Shown here: piece by piece, positions 7,185 through 16,698 of the stretch
Numbering within the stretch: position 1 is the stretch's first letter
Layout: each line of letters starts with the position of its first letter
From: an uncultured Prevotella sp.
GTDB taxonomy: Bacteria > Bacteroidota > Bacteroidia > Bacteroidales > Bacteroidaceae
Direction: 5' to 3'
Length of the DNA: 64,000 bases
NCBI GenBank assembly: GCA_902800365.1
Contig: CADCEF010000021.1
Coordinates: 62,001 to 126,000, forward strand
Made by a program: the position numbers and the translations under genes
The notes under the pieces: model-generated
Database searches by the model: none
The model's input: the letters and a program-made list of their open reading frames with translations, nothing else
Told to the model about the DNA's origin: nothing

Positions 7185-9050
7185 ATGAAGAAATTTTGTA
7201 TTATGATTATTGCTGCTGGTTTGTCAACTATGGCCGCAGCACAGGAGAAATTTGAACAAGGTAAACCTAACAATGACAACTACAGATACTTGGATGAGTA
7301 TCAGGGGTTGAAGAATTACATTGACTATTCAAAGTATCCCAATTTTAAGTTGGGCGCGGGTACAACAGTAAATGACTATCTGAACAACTCGTTGGTTAAG
7401 AACTTGACCAACAAGAACTTCACAGAGACCGTGGCAGGTAACGCCATGAAGATGCAGAGTTGTGTTGACGGTAATGGTAACATGAACTTCACTACTGTTA
7501 AGAACTATGTGAACGCTGCCACCGAGGCTGGCTTGAACGTTTACGGTCACACACTGGCTTGGCACTCGCAGCAGCCCAAGGGATGGCTTCTGAAGCTGTT
7601 GTCCGACAAGCCAGACCCAAATTCTGAGCAGGTTTATACAGAGATTGCAAGTAAGGATTTCCGTACATCGAAGAGCATCGGAAGCTGGAGATCAGATGAG
7701 TCTACTTATGGCTATTCTCTTAGTTTTGATGCTACAAATGGTCTTAAGATTCACACAACAAAGATGTGTGAACACTCATGGGATGTGCAGTTCCTTGCAA
7801 TGGAAAACATTTTTGTTGAGAAGGATAAGACTTACAAGATGACAATGACCGTAAAAGGTTCGGCAGAAGGAAAACTTCACAGTAAGCTGGGTGACTGGAG
7901 CAATGGCGAATATCCTGATATTCCCTTTACTACCGAATGGCAGGACGTGACAGTAGAATATAAGGGTATTGTGGAGAGCAGCTTCTTTATGTTACAGTGT
8001 GGTGACTTTGTAGGTGATATCTATATCAAGAACATCAAGTTCGAGGGTTACAAAGGAGCTACTGTTCCTCTGACCAAGGAAGAGATGCACGACACATTGG
8101 TGTATGCAATGGACAAGTGGATTAAGGGTATGATGGAAGCCTGCGATGGTAAGGTAAAGGCTTGGGACCTTGTGAACGAGGCGATCTCGGGCGGCGGTGA
8201 CGACGGTCAGGGCAACTATCTGTTGCAGCACTCTACAGCTTACAACCCAAGCGGTAATCCCGATGCTACATGGGATGTAGGTGGTGATAATTTCTATTGG
8301 CAGGACTACATGGGCGACTTGGAATACGTACGTCAGGCTTGTCGCTTGGCTCGTACGTATGGCCCTAAGGATGTGAAGCTCTTTATCAACGACTACAACC
8401 TGGAGTCGGATTGGGATGACAACAAGAAGGTTAAGTCGCTTATCAACTGGATTAAGAAGTGGGAGGCCGATGGCGTAACCAAGATTGATGGTATCGGCAC
8501 ACAGATGCACATAAGCTGCTATGAGGATGCTAATCTGATGAAGAGTGCCAAAGACCATATCACCAAGATGTTTGAGTTGATGGCAGCATCGGGTAAGCTG
8601 GTTCGTGTAAGCGAGATGGATATGGGCTATGTTCGTGGTTCAAACAAATGGGCAGGCTCCATCAAGACAAACCAGCTGACCGAGGCTGAACACAAGAAGA
8701 TGGCCGACTTCTATGAGTGGATATTTAAGGAGTTCTTCCGTATCGTTCCTCCTGAGCAGCAGTGGGGTATTTGCCAGTGGTGTACTACCGATGCACCTGA
8801 GAACAGCGGATGGCGCGGTGGTGAGCCTGTAGGAATCTGGGATCTGAACTACTACCGCAAGCATGTATATGCAGGATTCGTTCGCGGACTTGGTGGTGTG
8901 CCCAGCGGTATTAAGGATGTGAAAAAAGATGAGGTTACAGATGCCTCAAAGGAAATCTATAACCTCAACGGAGTGCGTATGTCAGCTAAATCGCTTGATA
9001 ATCTTCCTGCGGGAATCTACATTGTAGACGGAAAGAAGGTATCAAAGTAA
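7185..9050 (+). CDS. Secreted GH10 endo-1,4-beta-xylanase with inserted module
   Basis: A signal peptide (cleavage near MAAAQ) precedes a GH10 barrel split by an insertion. GHTLAWHSQQPKGW (121-134) is strand 3-4 sequence, residues about 150-295 form a beta-rich carbohydrate-binding-like insert, and the barrel resumes at TKEEMHDTLVYAMDKWI. The acid/base is Glu332 in AWDLVNEAI and the nucleophile Glu477 in RVSEMDMG. The C-terminus (EIYNLNGVRM, then AGIYIVDGKKV) is a short tail seen on many exported Prevotella proteins, perhaps a secretion or anchoring signal. It cleaves internal xylan bonds. It appears cotranscribed with the decarboxylase gene. Confidence 0.95.
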   Translation: MKKFCIMIIAAGLSTMAAAQEKFEQGKPNNDNYRYLDEYQGLKNYIDYSKYPNFKLGAGTTVNDYLNNSLVKNLTNKNFTETVAGNAMKMQSCVDGNGNMNFTTVKNYVNAATEAGLNVYGHTLAWHSQQPKGWLLKLLSDKPDPNSEQVYTEIASKDFRTSKSIGSWRSDESTYGYSLSFDATNGLKIHTTKMCEHSWDVQFLAMENIFVEKDKTYKMTMTVKGSAEGKLHSKLGDWSNGEYPDIPFTTEWQDVTVEYKGIVESSFFMLQCGDFVGDIYIKNIKFEGYKGATVPLTKEEMHDTLVYAMDKWIKGMMEACDGKVKAWDLVNEAISGGGDDGQGNYLLQHSTAYNPSGNPDATWDVGGDNFYWQDYMGDLEYVRQACRLARTYGPKDVKLFINDYNLESDWDDNKKVKSLINWIKKWEADGVTKIDGIGTQMHISCYEDANLMKSAKDHITKMFELMAASGKLVRVSEMDMGYVRGSNKWAGSIKTNQLTEAEHKKMADFYEWIFKEFFRIVPPEQQWGICQWCTTDAPENSGWRGGEPVGIWDLNYYRKHVYAGFVRGLGGVPSGIKDVKKDEVTDASKEIYNLNGVRMSAKSLDNLPAGIYIVDGKKVSK

Positions 9051-9051
9051 A

Positions 9052-10371
9052 TTATGATTTCTCCTTTCCTTTGAATGACTTAACCTTCATGCCAAGTTTA
9101 TCGGGCATGATAGCATTCAGGAAGATACCTACAATAGCTGAAATAGCAAGACCTGAAAGATGTATGGGGCCAATGGCGATATCGTCGTTGGCTCCATATT
9201 TTACACCGATAGCCAACACAAGGATAAGTGCAGCAACAAACACGTTGCGCGAACTCTTAAGGTCGACCTTCTCTTCAACAAGGTTACGCACACCAACAGC
9301 TGAAATCATTCCATAAAGGATAAGACTTACACCACCGATGGTGGCTGCAGGCATGAGCTGTACAAGGCATGCAAACTTAGGGCAGAATGCAAGTATGATG
9401 GCAAGGCATGCTGCTATACGAATAACCTTTGGATCGAAAACCCTGGTAAGATTAAGCACACCGGTATTCTCGCCGTAAGTGGTGTTGGCAGGAGCTCCGA
9501 AGATAGATGCAATGGCAGTAGCAACACCGTCGCCGCTAAGTGTGCGATGCAATCCTGGCTCGCTAAGGAAATCCTTACCTACAGTAGAACTGATGGCAAA
9601 CATATCGCCTATGTGCTCCATGATGGTTGCAAAGGCAATAGGCATGATTGCAAGGATGGCCGACAGCATGAGCGTAGTGTTGCCGTCTTCCAGAACAGCG
9701 AGTATGGTATGATCCTTTTCTATGGGGAATCCCACCCATGCTGCTTCGCCAAGAGGTGAGAAGTCTACTTCACCCATACATGCAGCGATTAAATAAGATA
9801 CAACAACACCAAGAAGTACAGGAATGATTTTGATGATGCCCTTGCCCCATACCGATGAAACGATAACGGTGACAATTGCTATGATGGCCAGCAGCCAGTT
9901 AGTCTGGCAGTTAGTGATGGCCGAACCAGAAAGAACCAGTCCGATGGCGATAACGATAGGGCCGGTAACTACTGGTGGGAAGTACTGCAGTATCTTCTTT
10001 ACTCCGAACGACTTGATAAGTCCGGCCATAACAAAGTACATAAGTCCTGCACACGCTACACCCAGACAGGCATAATCGAGAGAAAGAGTCTCAGAAAGTC
10101 CCTGTCCCATGCCCATCTCCTTAACAGAAGCATAACCGCCAAGGAAGGCAAACGAAGAGCCAAGGAAAGCTGGTACATTCCACTTGGAAATGAAATGGAA
10201 TATCAGCGTACCGATACCTGCAAACAGCAGTGTAACTGATACATCAAGACCCGTAAGCAGCGGCACAAGTACTGTGGCTCCAAACATAGCAAAAAGGTGT
10301 TGTACACCAAGAATCATCATTCGCGGAGTGCCCAACTCTCGGGCGTCGTAAATGGCATTTTGTGGTTCCAT
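9052..10371 (-). CDS. Uracil/xanthine permease of the NCS2 family
   Basis: The 439-residue membrane protein has many hydrophobic helices and NCS2 hallmarks: GVQHLFAMFGATVLVPLLTGL at the N-terminus, AFLGGYASV, PPVVTGPIVIAIGL and FGAPANTTYGENTGVLNLT, the last containing the helix-10 Glu used for nucleobase binding. It resembles UraA, so proton-coupled uracil uptake is likely, though xanthine cannot be excluded. Stops of this gene and the xylanase gene are one base apart, facing each other. Confidence 0.92.
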   Translation of the reverse strand: MEPQNAIYDARELGTPRMMILGVQHLFAMFGATVLVPLLTGLDVSVTLLFAGIGTLIFHFISKWNVPAFLGSSFAFLGGYASVKEMGMGQGLSETLSLDYACLGVACAGLMYFVMAGLIKSFGVKKILQYFPPVVTGPIVIAIGLVLSGSAITNCQTNWLLAIIAIVTVIVSSVWGKGIIKIIPVLLGVVVSYLIAACMGEVDFSPLGEAAWVGFPIEKDHTILAVLEDGNTTLMLSAILAIMPIAFATIMEHIGDMFAISSTVGKDFLSEPGLHRTLSGDGVATAIASIFGAPANTTYGENTGVLNLTRVFDPKVIRIAACLAIILAFCPKFACLVQLMPAATIGGVSLILYGMISAVGVRNLVEEKVDLKSSRNVFVAALILVLAIGVKYGANDDIAIGPIHLSGLAISAIVGIFLNAIMPDKLGMKVKSFKGKEKS

Positions 10372-10399
10372 AAATAATTTAGTGTTTAAAAATTTGCTG

Positions 10400-10438
10400 C
10401 AAAGATAAACATAATTTTAAAAATTATCATTATCTTTG
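10400..10438. promoter_or_regulatory. Divergent promoters, permease and GH30 gene
   Basis: TATCTTTG occurs on the - strand (10400-10407) for the permease and on the + strand (10431-10438) for the GH30 gene, separated by 23 AT-rich bases. The + box overlaps the furthest upstream possible start (a TTG at 10436), which rules that start out and supports the ATG at 10457. Confidence 0.75.
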
Positions 10439-10456
10439 CAAAAAAATAACTACTAT

Positions 10457-11977
10457 ATGAAACGAATTTTACTTTTATCAGTTCTGACAATTCCATGTAT
10501 GGTGAGCCGAGGTGCCGACTTTACGATACAGACAAATCAGCCCAGGCAGACTATTCGCCATTTCGGAGCATCGGATGCTTGGTCGATGCAGTTTATCGGT
10601 CAATGGAAGGATGAGGCCGAACAGCAGAAAATAGCCGACTGGCTCTTTTCTACCGAGAACGATGCCCAGGGGAAACCTCTAGGCATAGGACTATCGATAT
10701 GGCGCTTTAATCTTGGTGCCGGTAGTGTGGAGCAAGGCGAAGAATCGCAGATAAAACCAGGCACTCGCACGGAATGCTTTATGACTAAAGACGGAACATA
10801 CAACTGGAACAAACAGCAGGGGCAGCGCAAGTTCCTGAAGTTGGCCAAACAGCGTGGCGTTCCACATTTTCTGGCTTTCCTTAACTCAGCCCCTGTGTAT
10901 TTTACAAAGAACGGACTTGCCACTAATACAGGGCGAGGAGGTACAATAAATCTGAAGGACGACTGCTATGACGACTTTGCACGATTCATGGCTACATCTA
11001 TAAAAGGTATAGAAGAACACGACGGCATACACTTCGACTATATCTGTCCGGTAAACGAACCTGACGGGCACTGGAACTGGTTAGGACCGAAGCAGGAAGG
11101 ATCGCCCGCAACAAACCGCGAGATCGCAAGGCTGGTAAGAGAGACTGGTAAGGAATTCAAGAAACAGAAGCTGACTACCCAGATACTGATAGACGAATCG
11201 AGCGATCTGCGATGCCTGTTGGGAACACATCAGACTAACTGGGAGCGCGGCTACCAGATACGTACATTCTTTACTAAAGACAGCGTTAAGACCTATCTTG
11301 GCAATGTGCCCAACGTGCCGAAGCTGATGGTGGGACATAGCTACTGGACTAACACCCCTGTGCCGTATATGCGCCAGATACGAGAGCAGCTGCGCGACAG
11401 CATAGCTAAGTACGGACTGAAGTTCTGGCAGACAGAACTGTGCATTATGAGTAACGACCAGGAGATAGGCGGTGGTGGCGGCTATGACTTCACAATGAAG
11501 ACTGCCCTTTATGTGGCACGTGTGATTCATCACGACCTGGTGTTTGCCGATGCTGAAAGCTGGTCGTGGTGGCGCGCCGTAGGCGAGGACTATAAGGACG
11601 GACTGATACGTGTGTACACATCCGACCAGATGAAGAGCGGCTATGCCGTTGACTCGCGCCTTATGTGGGCGCTTGGCAACTACAGCCGTTTTGTGCGCCC
11701 AGGAGCTGTGCGCTACGAAGTTACTTCTGATGCTGATTTCGATCCTTACGGAGTGATGTGCTCGGCCTATCGTAATGCCGATGGGCAATGGGTGGCTGTG
11801 GTAATCAACTATAGCGAAAAACTACAGGAATTCAGTCTCCATCTTACGGGTAACGCCCGACAGTGGCAGATGTATCGTACATCCGATGTGTCAGGCGAAA
11901 CACTTAAACCCATAGGCACTACGAATGGCAGTACAATACTGTCGCCGCGTAGTATCACTACTTTTGTAATGAACTAA
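10457..11977 (+). CDS. Secreted GH30 family glycoside hydrolase
   Basis: A signal peptide of about 20 residues leads into a GH30 barrel plus C-terminal beta domain (506 residues). RHFGASDAWSMQF is the family's first strand, CPVNEPDGHWNW carries the acid/base Glu201, and FWQTELCIM carries the nucleophile Glu327. GH30 contains glucuronoxylanases, beta-1,6-galactanases and others; the subfamily cannot be assigned by eye. The xylanase and CE2 esterase nearby make a plant cell-wall substrate likely. The stop overlaps the alanine dehydrogenase stop on the other strand by three bases. Confidence 0.85.
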   Translation: MKRILLLSVLTIPCMVSRGADFTIQTNQPRQTIRHFGASDAWSMQFIGQWKDEAEQQKIADWLFSTENDAQGKPLGIGLSIWRFNLGAGSVEQGEESQIKPGTRTECFMTKDGTYNWNKQQGQRKFLKLAKQRGVPHFLAFLNSAPVYFTKNGLATNTGRGGTINLKDDCYDDFARFMATSIKGIEEHDGIHFDYICPVNEPDGHWNWLGPKQEGSPATNREIARLVRETGKEFKKQKLTTQILIDESSDLRCLLGTHQTNWERGYQIRTFFTKDSVKTYLGNVPNVPKLMVGHSYWTNTPVPYMRQIREQLRDSIAKYGLKFWQTELCIMSNDQEIGGGGGYDFTMKTALYVARVIHHDLVFADAESWSWWRAVGEDYKDGLIRVYTSDQMKSGYAVDSRLMWALGNYSRFVRPGAVRYEVTSDADFDPYGVMCSAYRNADGQWVAVVINYSEKLQEFSLHLTGNARQWQMYRTSDVSGETLKPIGTTNGSTILSPRSITTFVMN

Positions 11978-13077
11978 GCAAGAGGCTCGTAGGGTAGGCC
12001 GAAGACATCGGCTACGGCTTTGTATACCACCTTTCCTTCTACGATGTTCAGACCCTTTGCCAAGGCGGAATCGTCTTTGCAAGCCTGCTGCCAACCCTTA
12101 TCGGCCAAAGCTATTGCATAGCGAAGAGTGGCGTTGGTAAGGGCGAGGGTAGAGGTGTTTGGTACGGCTCCAGGGATATTGGCCACACAGTAATGAACAA
12201 TGCCGTCTACTGTGTAAACAGGTTCGCTGTGGGTTGTCGGGTGTGATGTCTCGAAGCATCCTCCCTGGTCGATAGCCACATCAACAAGCACTGTGCCCGG
12301 CTCCATCAGTTTAAGCATGTCGCGGGTGATGAGGTGTGGAGTCTTATCGCCAGGAACAAGCACAGAACCAACTACGATATCAACCGATGGCAGTTGCTGA
12401 CGGATGTTATGCTCAGATGAGTATAGGCTATGAACATTTGGCGGAGTCTCAAGGTCGAGTTGGCGCAGGCGTGGCAACGATACATCAGTGATGGTAACCT
12501 CGGCACCCATGCCGGCTGCCATACGTGCTGCAGCCTCACCAACAACTCCACCGCCTAATACCAATACGCGAGTTGGCGATACACCTGGAACACCACTGAT
12601 AAGCTTGCCTTTACCGCCTTTTGTCTTCTGCAGATAATAAGCTCCGTTTAGTGTCGCCATACGTCCTGCCACCTCGCTCATAGGTTGTAGCAGCGGCAGC
12701 GATCCGTTAGGTAGCTGTACCGTTTCGTAAGCCAGACACACGGCTCCACTCTTAAGCATAGCATCTGTAAGCTCCTTCTCGCATGCAAAGTGGAAATAGG
12801 TGAACAGAAGCTGGCCTTTACGAACCAAAGCGTATTCGGGCTCTATTGGCTCCTTTACCTTAACAATCATGTCGGCCTGCTTATACACGTCTTCGATGGT
12901 AGGCAGAATCTTTGCTCCAGTCTTAAGATAGTCGTCGTCGCTAAAGCCGCTACCTTCGCCGGCTGTATGCTGCACAAATACCTCATGACCGCGCCGTGTT
13001 AGTTCAGCAACTCCCGCAGGTGTCATTCCCACGCGGTTCTCATTGTTCTTAATCTCCTTTGGAATACCTACTCTCAT
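11974..13077 (-). CDS. ald: Alanine dehydrogenase
   Basis: Ald interconverts L-alanine and pyruvate plus ammonia with NAD. The start [20 protein letters not shown] is diagnostic of the Ald/PntA family, [25 protein letters not shown] contains the substrate-site region, and [17 protein letters not shown] is the Rossmann dinucleotide loop. I use the ATG at 13077 (367 residues), since the only start upstream is a TTG. A TATATTTG -7 box lies 39 bases before it. Confidence 0.95.
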   Translation of the reverse strand: MRVGIPKEIKNNENRVGMTPAGVAELTRRGHEVFVQHTAGEGSGFSDDDYLKTGAKILPTIEDVYKQADMIVKVKEPIEPEYALVRKGQLLFTYFHFACEKELTDAMLKSGAVCLAYETVQLPNGSLPLLQPMSEVAGRMATLNGAYYLQKTKGGKGKLISGVPGVSPTRVLVLGGGVVGEAAARMAAGMGAEVTITDVSLPRLRQLDLETPPNVHSLYSSEHNIRQQLPSVDIVVGSVLVPGDKTPHLITRDMLKLMEPGTVLVDVAIDQGGCFETSHPTTHSEPVYTVDGIVHYCVANIPGAVPNTSTLALTNATLRYAIALADKGWQQACKDDSALAKGLNIVEGKVVYKAVADVFGLPYEPLA

Positions 13078-13115
13078 AGCTATCAAGTTTTTAGTTAAAC
13101 GTTTATTCTATGCCG

Positions 13116-13174
13116 CAAATATAAGAAAAAAACTTATACGTTGTTCTTTGGATTGAAATTTTTTCTTATCTTTG
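13116..13174. promoter_or_regulatory. Divergent promoters, ald and CE2 esterase
   Basis: TATATTTG on the - strand (13116-13123) serves ald. TATCTTTG on the + strand (13167-13174), with TTTG at 13147-13150 upstream, serves the esterase. The esterase frame is open further upstream, but those starts lie before the promoter. Confidence 0.7.
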
Positions 13175-13218
13175 CACCTTGGAAACTAGAAAGTGAACCT
13201 AAATTAATTGTAACAGAT

Positions 13219-14349
13219 ATGAAGAAATATGCTTTAACAGCATTGCTGGCATTGGCTTGCATGAGTATGCAGGCAATAGTAACCGTGCCTATCAAGGGAA
13301 CAGTAGTAAGTGCATCCGACCCACATATTCTGTATGCGGGGCGCATTAGTTTTACCAACCCCGAGCGTCCGGCATTCAACTTCCCAGGTGTGCAGATAAG
13401 GGCAGCCTTCGAGGGTACATCACTTAGAATGATGGCAAAACCCAAGAGCGGCTACTTTATGGCTCAGATAGATAATGCCGAGCCTTTCAAGGTGTCGTTT
13501 ATGGGTCAGCGCGACTCAGTGGTAACGCTTGCAACAGCTCTGCCAGATGGAAAGCATCAGGTAAAACTGATGTATGCTATCGAGGGTTACGAGATGTATC
13601 CTGAGTTCTGGGGATTTGTGCTTGACGAAGGTAAGAAGCTGGTTGATGCTCCTGCGTTTTCTGACAGAAAGATAGAATTCATCGGCAATTCTATCACCTG
13701 CGGCTATGGTAACGAGGGCTTGAATAAAAGAGAGGGTTTTGATTATGCCACCGAGAATCATTATTATAGCTATGCATCGATAACAGCGCGCAATCTGAAT
13801 GCCCAGCACTGGGTGGTGGCTCGCAGCGGTATAGGTGCATATCGAAACTATAATGGCCCAAGAACGGGTAATCCCGAGTCGAACATGCTGGTTCAGTATG
13901 AGTATATCGGTTATGCCTGGAAGCCTGAATTGCGACAGGAGGCTTCTTTCTTGCGCGAGAGCTGGGACTTCGGTCGTTATCAGCCCGATGTTATCTGCAT
14001 CAACCTGGGCACCAACGATACCTCGACCAACAACTACGACCTGAAGTTGCTGAAGCAGAACTACAAGAAACTGTTGCAGTTGGTGCGCCAGCATAATCCC
14101 AAGGCCAAGATTGTGTTCTTGTCGGGTTCTATGCTTTACGAAAAGGAGCTGAAGGAAGTAAAACAGCTGCTCGACGAGGTGGCTGCTGAGGCCAAGAAGG
14201 CCGGCGATAAGGAGGTTTACCGTTTTGATATGGAGCCGATAAATGACGAGAAGTTGTACGGCAACGATTGGCATCCAAATGTCTATATGGATGAGAAGAT
14301 GGCTGGCGAACTTACAGCCTATCTGCGCAAGTTGATGAATTGGAACTAA
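13219..14349 (+). CDS. Secreted SGNH acetyl esterase, CE2 type
   Basis: The 376-residue protein has a signal peptide (MKKYALTALLALACMSMQA), an N-terminal beta-sandwich of about 120 residues and a GDSL/SGNH hydrolase domain, the CE2 architecture. FIGNSITCGYG carries Ser158, NLGTND gives the block III Asn, and GNDWHPN carries Asp350 and His352. CE2 enzymes remove acetyl groups from xylan or manno-oligosaccharides. That fits a helper role beside the GH10 and GH30 enzymes, although alanine dehydrogenase and the permease lie between them. Confidence 0.88.
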   Translation: MKKYALTALLALACMSMQAIVTVPIKGTVVSASDPHILYAGRISFTNPERPAFNFPGVQIRAAFEGTSLRMMAKPKSGYFMAQIDNAEPFKVSFMGQRDSVVTLATALPDGKHQVKLMYAIEGYEMYPEFWGFVLDEGKKLVDAPAFSDRKIEFIGNSITCGYGNEGLNKREGFDYATENHYYSYASITARNLNAQHWVVARSGIGAYRNYNGPRTGNPESNMLVQYEYIGYAWKPELRQEASFLRESWDFGRYQPDVICINLGTNDTSTNNYDLKLLKQNYKKLLQLVRQHNPKAKIVFLSGSMLYEKELKEVKQLLDEVAAEAKKAGDKEVYRFDMEPINDEKLYGNDWHPNVYMDEKMAGELTAYLRKLMNWN

Positions 14350-14358
14350 AAAAGCGGA

Positions 14359-15306
14359 TTATCCGAGCAGTTTCCTTGTGTCTTCAAGTATCTGCATAAG
14401 CTCGTCCATAGTCTCGGCACGAAGCATTGCGATACGAGTCTGACGGAAATCGGGTATTCCCTTGAATATAGGAGTAGCAGCGAGGTGTCTTCTGGTATGG
14501 AGGATGCCTCGTTTCTCGTCTATACGTTCTACATTGATGCGAAGCAACTCTTCGAGTATGTCGAGCTTCTGGTTAAAGTCGAGCTCTTCGCGACTGAATA
14601 TCCAAGGACATCCGAAGGTGGCACGACCTATCATGATGGCATCTACTCCGTAGGTCTCGAAAGCCTTGTCGGCCTCGTCGAGACTATGTATATCGCCATT
14701 ACCTATAATAGGAATATGTATGCGAGGGTTGCGCTTTACTTCGCCTATCAGAGTCCAGTCAGCATTTCCTGTATACATCTGACTGCGGGTGCGACCATGA
14801 ATGGTTAGCGCCTTGATGCCGCAATCCTGCAACTGTTCGGCCAGCTCGGTGATGATGAGCTGTTCGTGATTCCAGCCCAGGCGGGTCTTAACGGTTACAG
14901 GCAGCTTTACTGCATCAACCACCTTGCGGGTAATCTCCAGCATCTTCGGTATGTTCTGCAGCATACCGGCACCAGCACCTTTGCCGGCAACCTTCTTTAC
15001 AGGGCAGCCGAAGTTAATGTCGATAAGATCGGGGCCGGCCTGTTCTACAATCTTTGCGGCCTCTACCATAGCATCCACATCGCGACCGTAGATCTGAATG
15101 CCCACAGGGCGCTCAGTGTCGCTGATAGTTAGCTTCTGGATAGTCGACTTTACATCGCGAACAAGTGCCTCGGCACTTACAAACTCGGTGTACACCATAG
15201 CAGCTCCGAACCGCTTGCAAAGCAGTCGGAAACCAATGTCAGTAACATCCTCCATAGGTGCTAAAAACACTGGATTCTGTCCGAATTCTATTTCTCCTAT
15301 CTTCAT
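14359..15306 (-). CDS. dusB: tRNA-dihydrouridine synthase (DusB type)
   Basis: An FMN-dependent TIM-barrel enzyme that reduces uridine in tRNA D-loops. Motifs are FLAPMEDVTDIGFR, the catalytic region DINFGCPVKKVAGKGAGAGM with the active-site Cys, TVKTRLGW, TIHGRTRSQMYTG and GNGDI. I choose the ATG at 15306 (315 residues), because a TATCTTTG box ends nine bases before it. The longer frame would begin upstream of that promoter. The transcript leader would be only a few bases. Confidence 0.93.
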   Translation of the reverse strand: MKIGEIEFGQNPVFLAPMEDVTDIGFRLLCKRFGAAMVYTEFVSAEALVRDVKSTIQKLTISDTERPVGIQIYGRDVDAMVEAAKIVEQAGPDLIDINFGCPVKKVAGKGAGAGMLQNIPKMLEITRKVVDAVKLPVTVKTRLGWNHEQLIITELAEQLQDCGIKALTIHGRTRSQMYTGNADWTLIGEVKRNPRIHIPIIGNGDIHSLDEADKAFETYGVDAIMIGRATFGCPWIFSREELDFNQKLDILEELLRINVERIDEKRGILHTRRHLAATPIFKGIPDFRQTRIAMLRAETMDELMQILEDTRKLLG

Positions 15307-15314
15307 TTCGGGTG

Positions 15315-15372
15315 CAAAGATACAATATTTTCTGATATTATTTGGCAGTTTCATCGGATTGTTGTATTTTTG
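15315..15372. promoter_or_regulatory. Divergent promoters, dusB and DUF2851 gene
   Basis: TATCTTTG on the - strand (15315-15322) serves dusB with almost no leader. TATTTTTG on the + strand (15365-15372) serves the DUF2851 gene 25 bases further on. Confidence 0.65.
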
Positions 15373-15396
15373 TGGTCGAAAAATTGAATTATAGCA

Positions 15397-16692
15397 ATGG
15401 AACAGCTACTCCACTATACGTGGAAACATAAACTTTATCCGCTTAAAGAACTTACAACAAACGACGGACAACGTGTTGAGATAATAGATCCGGGATTGCA
15501 TAATCGCAACTCCGGACCCGACTTCTTTAACGCAAAAATCAGGATAGGCTCAACAATGTGGGTGGGCAATGTAGAGATTCACGACAAGTCGACCGACTGG
15601 TATCAGCATGGGCACGACAAGGATAGTCGTTATGATAACGTGGTGCTGCATGTGGCCGCCGAGCTTGATACTGAGGTGATGAAGTCGAACGGAGAATACG
15701 TGCCGCAGTTGCAGCTTAGTGTGCCTGATGATGTGTTGACGCACTACGACGAACTTCAGAGAACAGACGAGTATCCTCCCTGCTACAAGGTTATTCCCCA
15801 CTTGTCGGCACTGATAATCCATTCGTGGATGGCTGCCCTGCAAACGGAGCGTCTGGAGCAGAAGACCGAGGCTATCCGTAAGCGTGCAGAGTTGTGTAAC
15901 GGCTCGTGGGAGGATGCCTACTTCGTTACCTTAGCGCGAAACTACGGCTTTGGCATTAATGGCGAGGTGTTTGAGCAGTGGGCATATAACATTCCGCTGA
16001 ATGCTGTGGCTCACCACCGTGACGACCTGTTCCAGATAGAGGCCATCTTTATGGGGCAGGCTGGATTACTGGAGCTGGATTCCATCCCAGAATACTACCA
16101 GAAGGATGCGTTAAACGATGGTTACTTTGCCAAACTGCGTAATGAATACCAGTATCTGGCCCATAAGTTCTCGATGAAACCGATAGATTTCAAGCTTTGG
16201 CGATTCCTCAGACTGCGTCCGCAGAACTTCCCGCATATACGTATCTCGCAACTTGCAAACCTGTATTATCAGCAGAAGGCAGGATTGAGTCAGCTTATAG
16301 AGTGCGAGACGCTCGACGAGTTGAAGAATGTGCTTAAATCGCAGGTAACACCTTATTGGGAGACTCATTACACCTTTGGCTCTACAAGTCCGAAAAACGA
16401 GAAGCATCTGTCGTATGGCTCAATAAACCTGCTGATGATTAATACGGCCATACCCATGCTGTTTGCCTACGGAAGGCATACTACCAAGGAAGTGCTATGC
16501 GATAAGGCTTTCGACTTTCTTGAGCAGTTGAAGGCCGAGAACAACCATATCATCCGCATGTGGCAGCAGGTGGGTCTGCCTGTAAAAACGGCTGGCGATT
16601 CGCAAGCACTGATACAGCTTAAAAAGGAATACTGCGACAAGAAAGAGTGCTTGCGTTGTCGCTTTGGATATGAATACTTAAGACGGAAATAA
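15397..16692 (+). CDS. DUF2851 family protein
   Basis: The 431-residue protein starts MEQLLHYTWKHKLYPLKEL and contains VEIIDPGLHNRNSGPDFFNAKIRI and WVGNVEIHDKSTDWYQHGHDKD, the signature block of DUF2851, with the invariant-looking Asp, Glu and His residues that hint at a metal-dependent nuclease fold. The C-terminus has CDKKECLRCRFGYEYL, a Cys cluster common in this family. Function is not established. Six bases separate it from dprA. Confidence 0.85.
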   Translation: MEQLLHYTWKHKLYPLKELTTNDGQRVEIIDPGLHNRNSGPDFFNAKIRIGSTMWVGNVEIHDKSTDWYQHGHDKDSRYDNVVLHVAAELDTEVMKSNGEYVPQLQLSVPDDVLTHYDELQRTDEYPPCYKVIPHLSALIIHSWMAALQTERLEQKTEAIRKRAELCNGSWEDAYFVTLARNYGFGINGEVFEQWAYNIPLNAVAHHRDDLFQIEAIFMGQAGLLELDSIPEYYQKDALNDGYFAKLRNEYQYLAHKFSMKPIDFKLWRFLRLRPQNFPHIRISQLANLYYQQKAGLSQLIECETLDELKNVLKSQVTPYWETHYTFGSTSPKNEKHLSYGSINLLMINTAIPMLFAYGRHTTKEVLCDKAFDFLEQLKAENNHIIRMWQQVGLPVKTAGDSQALIQLKKEYCDKKECLRCRFGYEYLRRK

Positions 16693-16698
16693 CAGAAG

